64,000 bases of DNA from Dryocosmus kuriphilus (lineage: Eukaryota; Arthropoda; Insecta; Hymenoptera; Cynipidae). The notes beneath the pieces are model-generated. The model ran no database searches. It had not been told where the DNA came from and was given only the letters and a program-made list of their open reading frames with translations. The stretch lies in the NCBI GenBank assembly GCA_038277395.1, contig CM076197.1:30645564-30709563 (forward strand), given 5' to 3'. Below, one piece after another: positions 34,882 through 45,892 of the stretch. Numbering within the stretch: the stretch's first letter is position 1; the number at the start of each line of letters is the position of its first letter. A program made the position numbers and the translations under genes.

Positions 34882-37610
34882 AGTAAAAAGCTTGATATCC
34901 TAGTTAAAGTTTGATTATCCAAGTTCCTAAAGATATACAATATTTGAATATTTTTATGCTTGAAATATGTGTTGTATTTATAATAGACTTTTATTTTTAA
35001 GAATGCATTTATTATAATATTTGTATTCTTAAAGTACATGCATGCCATGTAAATTAATATTCGAGGAATATATTTTAAATTTATATTTTTATATTAATAT
35101 GAAGTGTTTTCTTTATTTCCCTCCCTTGCTCCTGTACCAAAAGTTTTTATTATAGAAAATATTTTATAAAAAAATGTACATTTTTTCTTGAACTCAGACA
35201 ATTTTATTTAAAGATATAGTCGATGTAGTCAGATTTGCTTTAGTTATCAAAATATTTTGTAAAACCCACAAATCATCAATTAACTAATTAATTAATTAAT
35301 TATATTTTTATATTTTATGAGTCATGAGTTAAATTTTTTATTATTAAAACTCTATAAATACACAAAACATATGGAATATTGTTCTTCAAATTATATTTTT
35401 TCAATAAACCTTGCATTTTGATGCAAATTGTTATTTTTTAAATGTTCTTTATGCACCAAATTAGTCTTTTAAAAAATTGTGATTTTTATTCATTTGAATT
35501 ATTGGATTTTCAGTTATATTTAACAATTTTCCCCATCAACCTCAATGCTTTAGTATGCCTCAACGGATGTGGCGCCCTCAGTCGGTGGAGTACTTACGCG
35601 ACGAAAGATTTGATCGCAAAGCTAGAGGAGTAGGATACGGCTGACATATACTTACATACAAATCTAAAATTATAATCTAAATATTACTGCTATTGGCACT
35701 TCCTTTTCTGCCTCATTGTCATTCGCATGGTGCTCTCTCTCATTCGCACTCGGGCACTGGCGACAATGTGAGCACGGTCAACCAATGAGATGCCATTACC
35801 CGCAAGCTTTCTGGCCAATCGTCGCGTACGCAAGTAAAAAAATACCGAGAATCATCGCTCATTTATATTATTAAAAATTTAATATCATTTCATAGAATAA
35901 ATCTTTTAAATAAAATCCTGATAAAAATGAGAATCCACATAATGATAAACTAGAAAAATTAAAAAGTATAATAACTAATGGAACTTCATTAATCAATCTT
36001 CCTATAAATCGAATATCTTATATTATTAAATATTATGAATATTAATATTATATTAATATAATATTATAAATAATATTATTAAAACAGTTTATAACATTCT
36101 TTACATTAATAATCCATTAATTATTAAAATTTCTCTAAATTAATTTAACGTTAATAGTCGACCGAATCCAAGTTGCAGAATCTGTTGGGAACGAAACATG
36201 TTGTTTTTCAGAGGAAATTAGGCGATACATGTTTTACCGATTTGCGATTAAAAAAATTTCTGGGAAGTTATTGATATTTGAATTTTGAAGTGTGTTTTTC
36301 AAATAAACGCAATTTTCTTCCATAACCTGTGTGACTTTAACTTAATTAAGATATTTAAGTTTTTCTTTCAGATTTTAGTGAAGTTTATCAATCTCTTTCG
36401 AAATCCATCAGAAAAATTTTAAAAGGTTTAAAATTAGCAAAAAGGCGGCGGCGGTTTTTCTGAAAATATTAAAAGTAGATTTTTTCAAAAAAACACAGTT
36501 ATATTTTTTTCCGTTGTTTTGTTGAATTTGTGCTTTTTGCACCATTTAAGAGAAAAAATCGAAAATTCAGTTTTCATAAACAAAAAAATTCTTTTGACTC
36601 CTGGTTTATGGAAATCCCCATCTAAATGAAAACTTATTACACGGCAAGAAATGCTAATCACGATTAAGTTCCTAAATTATTGCAGAACCTGCACTGGATT
36701 CCGCTTCGGACCCCGAGGATTCTCATGAAGAATCTTAATAAATCGATAATAAATATCTTGAAACAATGCTCTGGAAAGTTAAGGGACTGGAAACGTGGGT
36801 CCAGGTGATATTAATTTTTTTAAACTGAAATTCAAACGTAATTTTAAAATATCAGGATAAATGTGAAATATTTTAAATATATTGAATATGAAAGGCTTCC
36901 TAGTGAAGCAATTTCTTATCTTGACATTATTTCTTTAACTTAAATTGTTTCGGCGGAAAAATTGTTTCGGCAGGGAGTGAAAAGAATTTTTTGCATTAGA
37001 AAATTTAATTTTAGATTTTTGCTCGCAAATGATGCAAGATATTATAAATCACTAAGAGAAGTTATTGTAGAACTTTTTTAATTGTGCAGCCTATTTATTT
37101 AACTTTTTCCGTACCTGCCATTCTTTGCGAGAAAAATACGAAAATTCCATTTCAGGAAAAAAATTCTCCTGGTCACAAAATAGTTGTTGAGCCCACATAA
37201 AGCTCTCAGGATGTCTTCCTTATGAAAACACAAAGTCAAAAAAAATTGGCAACTAATATTACTTTTTTCAATTTTTCGACGGATTTCAAAATAAAATCAT
37301 AAACCACACAGCATCTTGAAAAAAAACATAAATATATACCTTAATTTAATCTAAAATTAACAAATTTAAAGAAAAAATTACGTTTATTTGAAAAACACGC
37401 TTCAAAATTCAAACACCAATTACTTTGTGGAAAATTTTTTTTTCACAAATCATAAAAAGATGCGTCGCCTAATTGCCTTTGTAAAAAAACATATTAGGTC
37501 CCCAAACTGATTTCGCTATTTGAAGTCTAAGACATGCCTGATTCGAAATGGTTCGGTTACTTTATTAATGACTTTATTAATTCTCATTAATTTGCGAGAT
37601 ACGAGGCTCT
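34882..37610. other. AT-rich 3' interior of the P-like element
   Basis: No gene recognised. A short GC-richer segment lies at about 35565-35640 (ggatgtggcgccctcagtcg) and another at about 35700-35830. Neither gives a frame with a known domain. The rest is AT-rich, leading into the right satellite arm. Confidence 0.5.
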
Positions 37611-37619
37611 ATAATAGAG

Positions 37620-39480
37620 ACCACAATATTTCTGCTCCGAGTTGAAAAAATCACAACAAAGTTCCAAACTTCGGAGATTGTTAGTAGTTTCATTGACTTT
37701 TCTGTCGTTTTCCATAAAGCGTAGTTTTTATGCATTCGACCGGAACCTTTTACCATCACCATTCTTCGGCCGATTATAAAAACGAAACTCCGATCCAAAA
37801 AAATTACAACAAAGTTACAAAATTTGGAGAAAACTGGCGGTTTTATTGATTTTTTGGTAATTTTCCGTAAAGGGTACTTTTAGAGGTTCAGGCGGAACTT
37901 TTTATCAACACAATTCTTCGGCAGATTAAAAAGGAGACATTTCGAGCCAATAAAATCACAACAAAGTTACAAACTTTAGATACAGTGGTCCGTTTTATGG
38001 ATTTCTTGGGCATATTCCGTTAGGGGTGGTTTTCAGGGGTTCGTGCGGAATTTTTTAATGGCACTATTCTTCGGCGGATTAAAAAGGAGGCATTTCGAGA
38101 CAATAAAATCACAACAAAGTTACAAACCTTAGATAGAGTAGTCCGCTTTTTTGATTTTTTGGGGATATTCCGTAAGGGGTAGTTTTTGGGGGTTCGTACG
38201 GAATTTCTTACCATGACTATTCTTCGGTGGATTAAAAAGGAGACATTTCGAGCCAATAAAATCACAACAAAGTTACAAACTTTAGATACAGTGGTCCGTT
38301 TTATTGATTTTTTGGGCATATTCCGTTAGGGGTGGTTTTTAGGGGTTCATGCGGAATTTCCTACTATGACTATTCTTCGTCAGATTAAAAAAGTGAAATT
38401 TAAAGTGGAAAAAATTACTAAAAAGTTTCAAACTTTGTATAGAGTGGACCGTTTTATTAAGTTCTTGGTCATTTTCGGTAAAGGGTCTTTTTTAAGGGTT
38501 TGACCGGAATTTTTTACCATCATCATTCTTTGGGGATTAAAAAGAAGATATATCAAAACAATAAAATCACAACAAAGTTACAAAATTTAGATACAGTGCT
38601 CCGTTTTATGGATTTTTTGCGCATATTCCGTTAGGGGTGGTTTTTACGTGTTCTTGCGGAATTTTTTACTATGACTATTCTTCGGAGGATTAAAAACGAG
38701 ATATTTTGAGTCTATAAAAACACCACAAAGTTACAATCTTTAGATACAGTGGTTCGTTTTATTGGCTTTTTGGGCATATTCCGTTAAGGGGTGGTTTTTG
38801 GGGGTTCGTCCGGAATTTCTTACCATGACTATTCTTCAGTGGATTAAAAAGGAGACATTTCGAGCCAATAAAATCATAACAAAGTTACAAACTTCAGATA
38901 CAGTGGTCCGTTTTATTGATTTTTTGGCCATATTCCGTAAGGGGTAGTTTTTAGGGGTTCGTTCGGAATCTTTTACTAGGACTATTCTTCGGCGGATTAA
39001 AAATGAGACATTTCGAGCCAATAAAATCACAACAAAGTTACAAACTTTAGATACAGTGGTCCGTTTTATTGATTCTTTGCGCATATTCCATTAGGGGTAG
39101 TTTTAAGCGTTCGTGCGAAATTTTTTACTGGGACTATTCTTGGGAAGATCAAAAAAGAGAAATTTCGAGCCAATAAAATCCCAAGAAAGTTACAAACTTT
39201 AGACACAATAGTCCGTTTTATTGATTTTTTGGTAATATTCCTTAAAGGGTGTTTTTTACGTGTTTGTGCGGAAGTTTTTACTATGACTGTTCTTCGGCGG
39301 ATTAAAAAGGAGAAATTTATAATGGAAGAAATTTCTAAAAAGCTACAAACTTTGCAGTCACTGGACCGTTTTATTCATTTTTTGGGCATATTCCGTAAGG
39401 GGCGGTTTGTAGGGGGGTGTGTGGGAACTCAAATGGTTACAAATTTGATTCTTGCGATTATTCATAACGTTCGAAGTAAT
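37620..39480. repeat. Satellite-like right TIR arm, about 12 units, inverted
   Basis: Reverse complement of the 16680-19099 array: units of about 150 bp with gagccaataaaatcacaac, aagttacaaactttagatac, agtggtccgttttattgatt and gggcatattccgttaggggt. The outermost 200 bp (about 39490-39692: cgacttcgcctctgtacatt... ttcatttgaacgttcagaac) matches the left outer TIR (16427-16680). Open frames in this block are repeat read-through. Confidence 0.9.
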
Positions 39481-39700
39481 CACTGCAGTAAATAAAATTG
39501 AACTTTGTCGACTTCGCCTCTGTACATTCAGATTTCATGTTAAGTGAGGTTGGCCATCCCCTAAGTTTGAAAATTGCGTATTTGTATGCATAGGATGTAT
39601 TTTCTAGTCGCTGCATACATTTTTGGCAAAAAAAATTCGTTATATAAAATTTTTTTCATCGTTCATTTGAACGTTCAGAACTTTAGGGTCATAACAGGCA

Positions 39701-40237
39701 TGGGATTGGAGACCGACGGCCGACTCCTTTTTCAAGGGAGAAATGTTCATTAAGGCGTTTAAATGATTATTCACGATAAGCCTCGGATTATAAAATCTTT
39801 GCGTCAAAGCTGGCCAAGTTGTACGATAATTCGCATCGGTAGTAGCGACATCTTTGACCAAATCTCTCGCTATTCCCGTTAAGCAAAGTTTGAGATAGCT
39901 TAGTTTAGTAGCATTCGTTGCCTTTTTTGAATGTGCGAGTCAAGTAAAGAGGTCAGAAAAACTCTTCCAATCTTCATAATTACCGAAGAACATCAGAGGA
40001 TCAAGTTTCGGTAACCTTTCTGTGTCCAATTTATTGATCGGCATATCACTTTTCCCCTGAGCAGGTGGGGCAACAGGATCAAAGTTATCCTTAAATTGCG
40101 ATAGTCTGGTAGGCAACTCATCTAAGACATCCTCATATGCGCTTTGCAATCTAGGAAATATATTCTCAGAAATGTAAGGTTCAGGTTCTGCATCATCCCG
40201 AACTATTATCTCTAAATGTGCCCCCCTTGCTTCCGAC
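39701..40237 (-). pseudogene. BEL/Pao retrotransposon gag fragment
   Basis: Minus-strand gag of the Pao/BEL class. It shows the diagnostic start RLPKLDPLMFFGNYEDWKSF plus SDLFT, an in-frame stop, then ATKLSYLKLCLTGIARDLVK, ATTDANYRTTWPALTQRFYN and LIVNNHLNALMNISPLKKES. It is cut at 39700, exactly at the 8-bp duplication of the P-like element. The reading frame continues only artificially into the TIR. The rest of gag and all of pol are absent. Confidence 0.85.
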
Positions 40238-41420
40238 CAAACCCACGAGTGTCAATACGCGATTGGACAATAATTTTGTTTAGTGGATTGAGTAGAGTTT
40301 CCCTCAGACGCGCACCCATGCGCTCTGAATGAAGCTGGAATGAACAGTCGGGTTATGAAACCAGAACTACACAATCTGCGCGGTTATCGACATTTAAGCA
40401 TGGAGCTTGCTATGTCGTAAAACCTCTCACGAAGCAGAGAGAAAAGCCCGAGCAAGATTATGTATTAAAAACTTTATTTATAGAACTTTAAACAACTCAC
40501 AAATCTTATAATAGAATAAACGGGTTATAAAATACAATACCTTAAAGTTGTTTGGAGAGATCTCTCTTACCTTTTAACAAAAAGACTTACATACTAGTAT
40601 TTACATCTCATCAAACATCAAGCCGATCTCGTAAGATAACATATACAATTATCGCAGATTTAAGCCCAATATAAACAGTGGGGATACAGCTCATTAAAGA
40701 CAATGGTAGTCCGAATCATCTCGACACATTGCGGGAATCCAAGTAAATAAGGCCAGCGATAATCCAACGTACGTATTAGGATTGCGGTATTCCATTCATA
40801 TAGTACAGCGCTCATCCAAATTATGTGTCAATATTGCGAGGATCCCAATCAATCACTATGGCGGTGCACACTCCGATAAATACAACGAGGAGTGCTGGCT
40901 GTGTTTGCAATCCGCACAAAGACTTCACATACTTCACAATCCCTTTTACAAATCTATGTCACACTCTCGCAGAGGATGTGCGTCGATCGAAACAAACTGT
41001 ACCGAGCACACACTTGAACGAGGCCGCAGCCAACCCTCAGCTCAACTCACAATAACTGATAATGGCTCCCCAAGGCCCCATATCTCAACCCACCAACACA
41101 CCCTAGAACTTCCCGTACCCCCCAATCTCGGTTCAGTTGCGACTCAGCAAAGACTCGCTTGCAGTTCAGCGACCTCATGCTTCTCCCCTTTCCCTGGGCA
41201 AAGTCCAAACCTCCCGGGCTGAGTGCATTTATAGAGAACCCCAAATTCGCTTTCAAGCACCCAAGACTATAGCCTGTCGCTTCCAACTTCCCGAAAGCGT
41301 ACAAGACATGAACAGGTGGCTTAAATGTAGTGCCGGACGTCCTATCAAGATCGAAAGAAACGGTAAGCGCGGTCGCGCTCGCGAATATACTCTCATCTCT
41401 ATTTTTATAGAACTGACCCT
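40238..41420 (-). repeat. Probable LTR/leader of the BEL/Pao fragment
   Basis: Lies directly upstream (minus strand) of the gag start and ends where gypsy B integrase coding begins (about 41420). It has higher GC than the surroundings and no domain in any frame. The plus-strand frames 40782-41222, 40825-41055 and 41137-41424 have LTR-like composition and are not genes. Only one LTR-like block is present and no exact ends or duplication were found. Confidence 0.45.
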
Positions 41421-41424
41421 TTAA

Positions 41425-42170
41425 AATCTACTCTATTACCAGACTCTAACCCATGGAAACTTGTCGTACCGAAAAAATTACGAAATCAGGTTCTTAAAGA
41501 AAACCACGACATTACACAGGCGGGACATTTAGGTAGCGCAAAAATGCACGCGAAAATTTCGGATTACTGCTACTGGCCAAGGATATATTCGGAAATAATC
41601 AAACACGTAAAAAACTGTAAGGTATGTCAGGGAACAAAATCGAGTAACCAGGTAAAAATAGGGCTAATGGGAAAAAGAATTGTAGAGAAGCCTTGCACCA
41701 TGATTGCTGCAGATGTCATGGGACCATTGCCAACAACGAAGAAGGGAAAAAAATCAGCATACATTAGTTTTCGTGGATATTTTCACAAAATGGGTGGAAA
41801 TTATCCCAATCAGAAAAGCAAACGGAACTACAATAGAGTCGGAATTTCTTAAGCGTGCTTTTTCCCGTTGGGGAACACCGCAGATTCTCCATACGGATAA
41901 CGGCACAGAAATCGTAAATAAAACCATATGCGAGCTGATCGAAAAATTCGGAATTCGTCACGCGAAAACGTCAAAATACTACCACAAAACTAACCCGAGA
42001 GAAAGGTATAATAGTACTATTAAACAAATAATTAAAGCATACCTACATAACGATCACTCTACGTGGGACGAACACATAGAGGATCTCCAATTTGCGATAA
42101 ACACGAGCAAAAACGCGACGAGTCAATTCACCCCAGTTTTTCTAAATTTCGGTCGCTAATTAGAGCCAGT
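41425..42170 (+). pseudogene. integrase of gypsy-like element B
   Basis: Pol C-terminal domain. The HHCC zinc-binding region (HDITQAGHLGSAKMHAKI, then CKVCQGTK) is complete. The catalytic core follows: first Asp in IAADVMGPLPTTKKGKKS, then a one-base frameshift at about 41755. After it come VFVDIFTKWVEIIPIRKANG, the second Asp in HTDNGTEI and the Glu in NPRERYN. The chain continues AYLHNDHSTWDEHIEDLQFA and ends FTPVFLNFGR with a stop at 42159. Fits the gypsy order gag-PR-RT-IN of element B; RNase H is missing upstream. Confidence 0.88.
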
Positions 42171-42987
42171 ACAATCCCTTAAAAGAAATCTAGAAGCGGA
42201 TAGCGAAAAAGAATTTCAAAGCATAGACAGGTGATAGACAGACTGAGAAAATTACAGGTAATAAAGGAAAAGTCCAAAAGAATTTGCACGAACCAAACGA
42301 GAAACAAGTTACAAGGTATAATTTAAGGAGGAGGGAAATAGAATATAAAGAGAAGAACAGATTTTTAAAAATGGTAACAAAACTGTCAAGTAAAGCACAT
42401 AAAAGGGCAGGAAAACTTTTCGACCAGTAGGAAGGTCCATTTACTATTGAGCTAAAAATTTCCCTCACAATTTATGAATTGAAAAACTTCAAACGAGAAA
42501 ATATTGGGGAATTGAATATCAGAGATTTAAAACTAGAAAATTATGATAGCAGTAATAAGGTATAGATAATAGAATTTAATTTTAACTAAGCAGGGTCACA
42601 GGCACTAAGGTAAGGCACACCATAGTTACAGGTTAATGATTTTGAAATTGAAATTGACAACAGGCAAGGGATATATGGGCATTTAATTTATACAAACGCC
42701 AAACTCTAAACAGAATGACGACTCCAGGATAGATTTAGGACAGAGAAAAATTTTTATTTTACTGCAAAATAAAGGTATAAAGACTCAAAACAAAAAGGCA
42801 GAACACTTCAATCTTCTGAGAGGGAATTATGAACGAGATGTCACCTCTACCAAATTAAAATGGAAGGACAAAAGGCACACTTCGGAGGAAGACGGAACTC
42901 TTTGACAACTCCAAAAGATATTTTCTTTTTTCTTTTCTTTATACATGTGTTTCAGGTATACACCAAAACCCCGACAGAGGGGTGGGG
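42171..42987 (+). other. 3' noncoding end of gypsy element B with polypurine tract
   Basis: Degraded C-terminal integrase/tail sequence without a usable frame. It ends in a polypurine tract, agaggggtgggg (about 42976-42987), directly before the 3' LTR, as expected for plus-strand priming. Confidence 0.55.
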
Positions 42988-43409
42988 TCTAACAAAGATG
43001 TTACATCGGAACGGCCCTGACAAGAGGATCGAGTCCGAAACAGGGCAAACCTGTCGAGGGTCCCGAGCGTGTCGTGGATTGCGAGACGCGCCACCGCTGT
43101 TCAGTCTCCTGTCATGGCCGGAGTGACGTCCAGTCTTCAGTCTTGGCCTCAGTCTCGCTTTAGCTCTTAAGCCGGTTAAATAGTTCAGTTTCTTGTAGCC
43201 TCTAAGGGCAAGGAATTCGCCACCGTTTGGGTTAAAAGTTGTGTCCCGAATCTAATGCCTTACCACGCTGTCGGGACCCGCGACTTTAGACTTTCTTCGT
43301 AAGTTAGTAAACTCTTATTATTTACTTCCTGTATTTTTTTCATTGTGTTCTTCCCTAATTTCTCGGCGTCCGCCTCCTTTTCTCTTCCCTGGGTAGACCA
43401 TGCTTTACA
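42988..43409 (+). repeat. 3' LTR of gypsy-like element B
   Basis: 422 bp, TCTAACAAAGATGTTACATC to CATGCTTTACA, partner of the LTR at 12277-12699. The two have diverged by scattered substitutions and small indels, so the insertion is old. The next four bases, GATG, resemble GACG before the 5' LTR. Confidence 0.8.
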
Positions 43410-45093
43410 GATGGTGAAAAGTTTCGCGACAGATCGTGAACAAGAAGGTGAGTTGTGGGACGAAGAAAACGAGGTTTCTATGAGAAACTCGAAGCACAGG
43501 GAAACGAATCGAGAAGGGAGAACGCTTCTAGACCTGATAGGAGAGGCCGGGTGGGTCATTTATAATGACAATACAAGGGGGATGAAGAGGGAGACGTGAC
43601 GTTTACAGGTAAAGAAAACACTCTAATAGATTACATTCTAGCAGAAGAAAGAATCAAGAAATTGATGGTTAGAATGGAAGTGTGAGAAATGCGTTAGGGT
43701 CCGAGCACTTTCAAGTGATACCTGCGTTGAGAGGTAGATGCCCAAAGCGCGACAGAAAAAGGAGGGTAGAAAATGGGGAAATAAAATTAAAAATAGAGAG
43801 GTGGGAGGAAGATAAGTTAACGGAGTTTACAGAAAAAATGGAAAACAAGGATTGAGGAAGAATAGAAGAAAACTTAAATAGAAGAATAGAAATAAAACTT
43901 AAAGAGGTGCTTGATAAGATAAGGGAAAAAGTGAGGCTGATAAACGAAGGAAAGAAACATAAGAGAGGATAGTGGGATGAGGAGTGCAGAGAGAGTGAAG
44001 CAAATTTTAAAGAATGCTTAAGAAAATCGAGGAGTGGGGAAACAGGTAAAGGAGACTACAAGAGGAGGAAAGGAGATCAAGAGAAAATGTTGAGTGAAAA
44101 GAATAAAAAAGGAGAAAGAATGATACGTGAAAGATGTTGAGAAAGCGGTAAAGGAAGGGAGGGAATGGGAAGTGATAAATAGGGAAAGAGGAGAAGGAAG
44201 GGTATAAACAAAGAAGTAGGGATGAAAGAATGGATGGAAGACTTTAAGGGATTGCAAGGAAGTGTTCGAAATAGGGTTCCGTGTGAAGGGAGGAAGATAG
44301 CTGCAGGGGGCAAGGAAAGAGGAAACGAGATTAGTAGGGAGAAGATAAATGAAGCAATCTCAATGTTGAAAGGAAACAAGGCAACAAGGGAGGATAGCAT
44401 CGAGAACGAAGCACTGAAATATGGAGGGGAAAGGGTGAGAGAAGAGATGTGGAGGAGCTGTAATAAGGTATGGAAAGGAGAAGGATGACCAGAGGAATGG
44501 AGGACTGGGCTAATAGTACCACTGATTAAGAAAGGAGAGGGAAAAAATGTACAGGAATATAGAGGTATCGCACTCATGTCAGTGGGCTACAAAGTGTATG
44601 CAGAAGTACTCAGGAAAAGATTAGAAAGACAGGTGCAAGAGAGGGGGAGCATAGCGCACAACCAAACAGGTTTCAGGAAAGGGATGGGGACAACAGACAA
44701 TATTTACGTGCACAACTATATAGTCTATAAGAACTTGGGTCAGAAGAAAGGAAAACTGGTCGCACTATTTGTGGTCTTAAAAACGGCTTGACTCTGTTAA
44801 CAGGAGAGTGCTATGGAAGGCGCTAAAGGTTAGAGGAATAGAAGAAAGTCTAGTAGAGATGATAAAGGAGATATTTGTAGAAACTAGGACGAAGATAAGA
44901 ATAGGTAAAAAGAAAGGAGAGGAATTTTGGACGGGAAGGGCTCTAAGGCAGGGTTGTGCGCTGAGCCCACTACTGTTTAGTATCATGCTGGCAGACTTAG
45001 ATGAGAAATTGGCACAGAAAGGAAAAGGGGGAACGAAACTGGTAAATGGCAAGCTATATTCGCTATCATACGCAGACGATATAGTGTGGTTCT
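43410..45093 (+). pseudogene. LINE endonuclease and reverse transcriptase remnant
   Basis: Non-LTR retrotransposon ORF2. The C-terminal half of an APE-type endonuclease comes first: GRTLLDLIGEAGWVIYND, TFTGKENTLIDYILAEERI, LGSEHFQV at 43500-43730. A long degraded charged linker follows (to about 44200), then RT. The RT shows INEAISMLKGNKATREDSIE, EEWRTGLIVPLIKKGEG, NVQEYRGIALMSVGYKVYAE, NQTGFRKGMGTTDNI, WTGRALRQGCALSPLLFS and the catalytic SYADDIVWF at 45065-45090. It ends abruptly there. There are at least six stops or frameshifts. The Lys/Glu/Gly-rich composition gives a Ser/Leu/Phe-rich minus-strand shadow at 44018-44577. It may be the same LINE as 11873-12276. Confidence 0.85.
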
Positions 45094-45521
45094 GATGTTG
45101 GCTAGTAACTACTCGTTTCGCCCTTCTCCTTGCCTTTTATGTCATTTTTGGTCCTGTTACAATTAGGGAGACTCGCGAGTGGTGGCTCCCGTGGCATGCG
45201 CACTGCCTCACGCCTTCGAGTCCGACTGAAATTTGATGTCTCGCGTGAACGCATAGAGTTTTATCTATATGCAGACCCCTGTATCTTGGAAACTCGCGGT
45301 TCACAATTCGCGGTGGGCACGAACTACAGAGGCGCTGCAATCGCAATCATCTGATTGGCCTGATTGCTTCACACGGTCTGAAAGCAGGCTCTTTTTTAAT
45401 GTTTACAAGTAGACACGTAATTGATAACGTTTAATATTAATAAGAAGTGATTTTCCTCTTAAAAGCAATGTGAAATATATTGTTTAAGTGTTGAATTATA
45501 ATAACGGTCAGTATTCAGATA
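45094..45521. other. Unassigned stretch
   Basis: Moderately GC-rich sequence after the LINE break (gactcgcgagtggtggctc, aactcgcggttcacaattcg). No domain and no visible relation to neighbouring elements. It contains the target side of the 45524 element. Confidence 0.4.
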
Positions 45522-45892
45522 TACATGGTGTTTTTTTTGACTTGAGACATCGAAATATCTCAAAAAATACGCATCCCATGAAAAAAATATCTGTAATAAG
45601 AACTTTTTATTTTCGAGGGGGAAAAACGCCCAAAAAAAAATTTACCCCCCCCCCCCCCCCCCCCCCCCAGGAGGCAGGGGTGGGGGTAACTTTGTAATTT
45701 TAAATGGCAACCCCAATTTTTTATCACAGATTCAGATTTTCCTTTATTAAATACGTAAGTTTTATTCGAAAAATTTTTTCCGATTCGCGATAGATGGTGC
45801 TGAAATTGTGAAAAATGAAATGGTTTTTTTAAACTTGAGACCTCGAAATATCTCAAAAAATACGCATCCTATGAAATGGCAACCCCAATTTT

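Larger units (their letters stand above)
16427..39692 (+). mobile_element. Giant P-element-like transposon (23.3 kb)
   Basis: Terminal inverted repeats start ATGACC(T/C)TAAAGTTCTG at 16427 and, inverted, end at 39692. The 8-bp direct repeat AACAGGCA lies immediately outside both ends (16419-16426 and 39693-39700). That is the duplication length characteristic of P elements. The interior encodes a broken THAP/P-type transposase (28712-34881), the only such gene in the window. The TIRs are about 2.1-2.8 kb long and consist of a roughly 250-bp unique outer part followed by a satellite of about 152-bp units. Known P elements are typically about 3 kb with short TIRs, so this is exceptional. The interior also carries a Penelope-like insert, an internally deleted LINE, MITEs and a solo LTR. 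Confidence 0.82.
12277..43409 (+). mobile_element. gypsy-like LTR retrotransposon B, expanded to 31 kb by nested insertions
   Basis: Two LTRs in direct orientation enclose, in order: a long 5' leader, gag, protease, an RT fragment, integrase and a purine tract (agaggggtgggg, about 42976-42987) immediately before the 3' LTR. The block between the RT thumb and the integrase is replaced by a 23.3-kb P-like transposon and a BEL/Pao fragment. The RT catalytic core and RNase H are missing. All coding parts carry stops. Confidence 0.82.

Noticed and set aside
40782..41424. Open frames of 76-146 codons
   Set aside because: They lie in the probable BEL LTR/leader, overlap each other in different frames and contain no domain.
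44018..44577. Hydrophobic Ser/Leu/Pro-rich minus-strand frames
   Set aside because: Antisense of the Lys/Glu/Gly-rich LINE ORF2.
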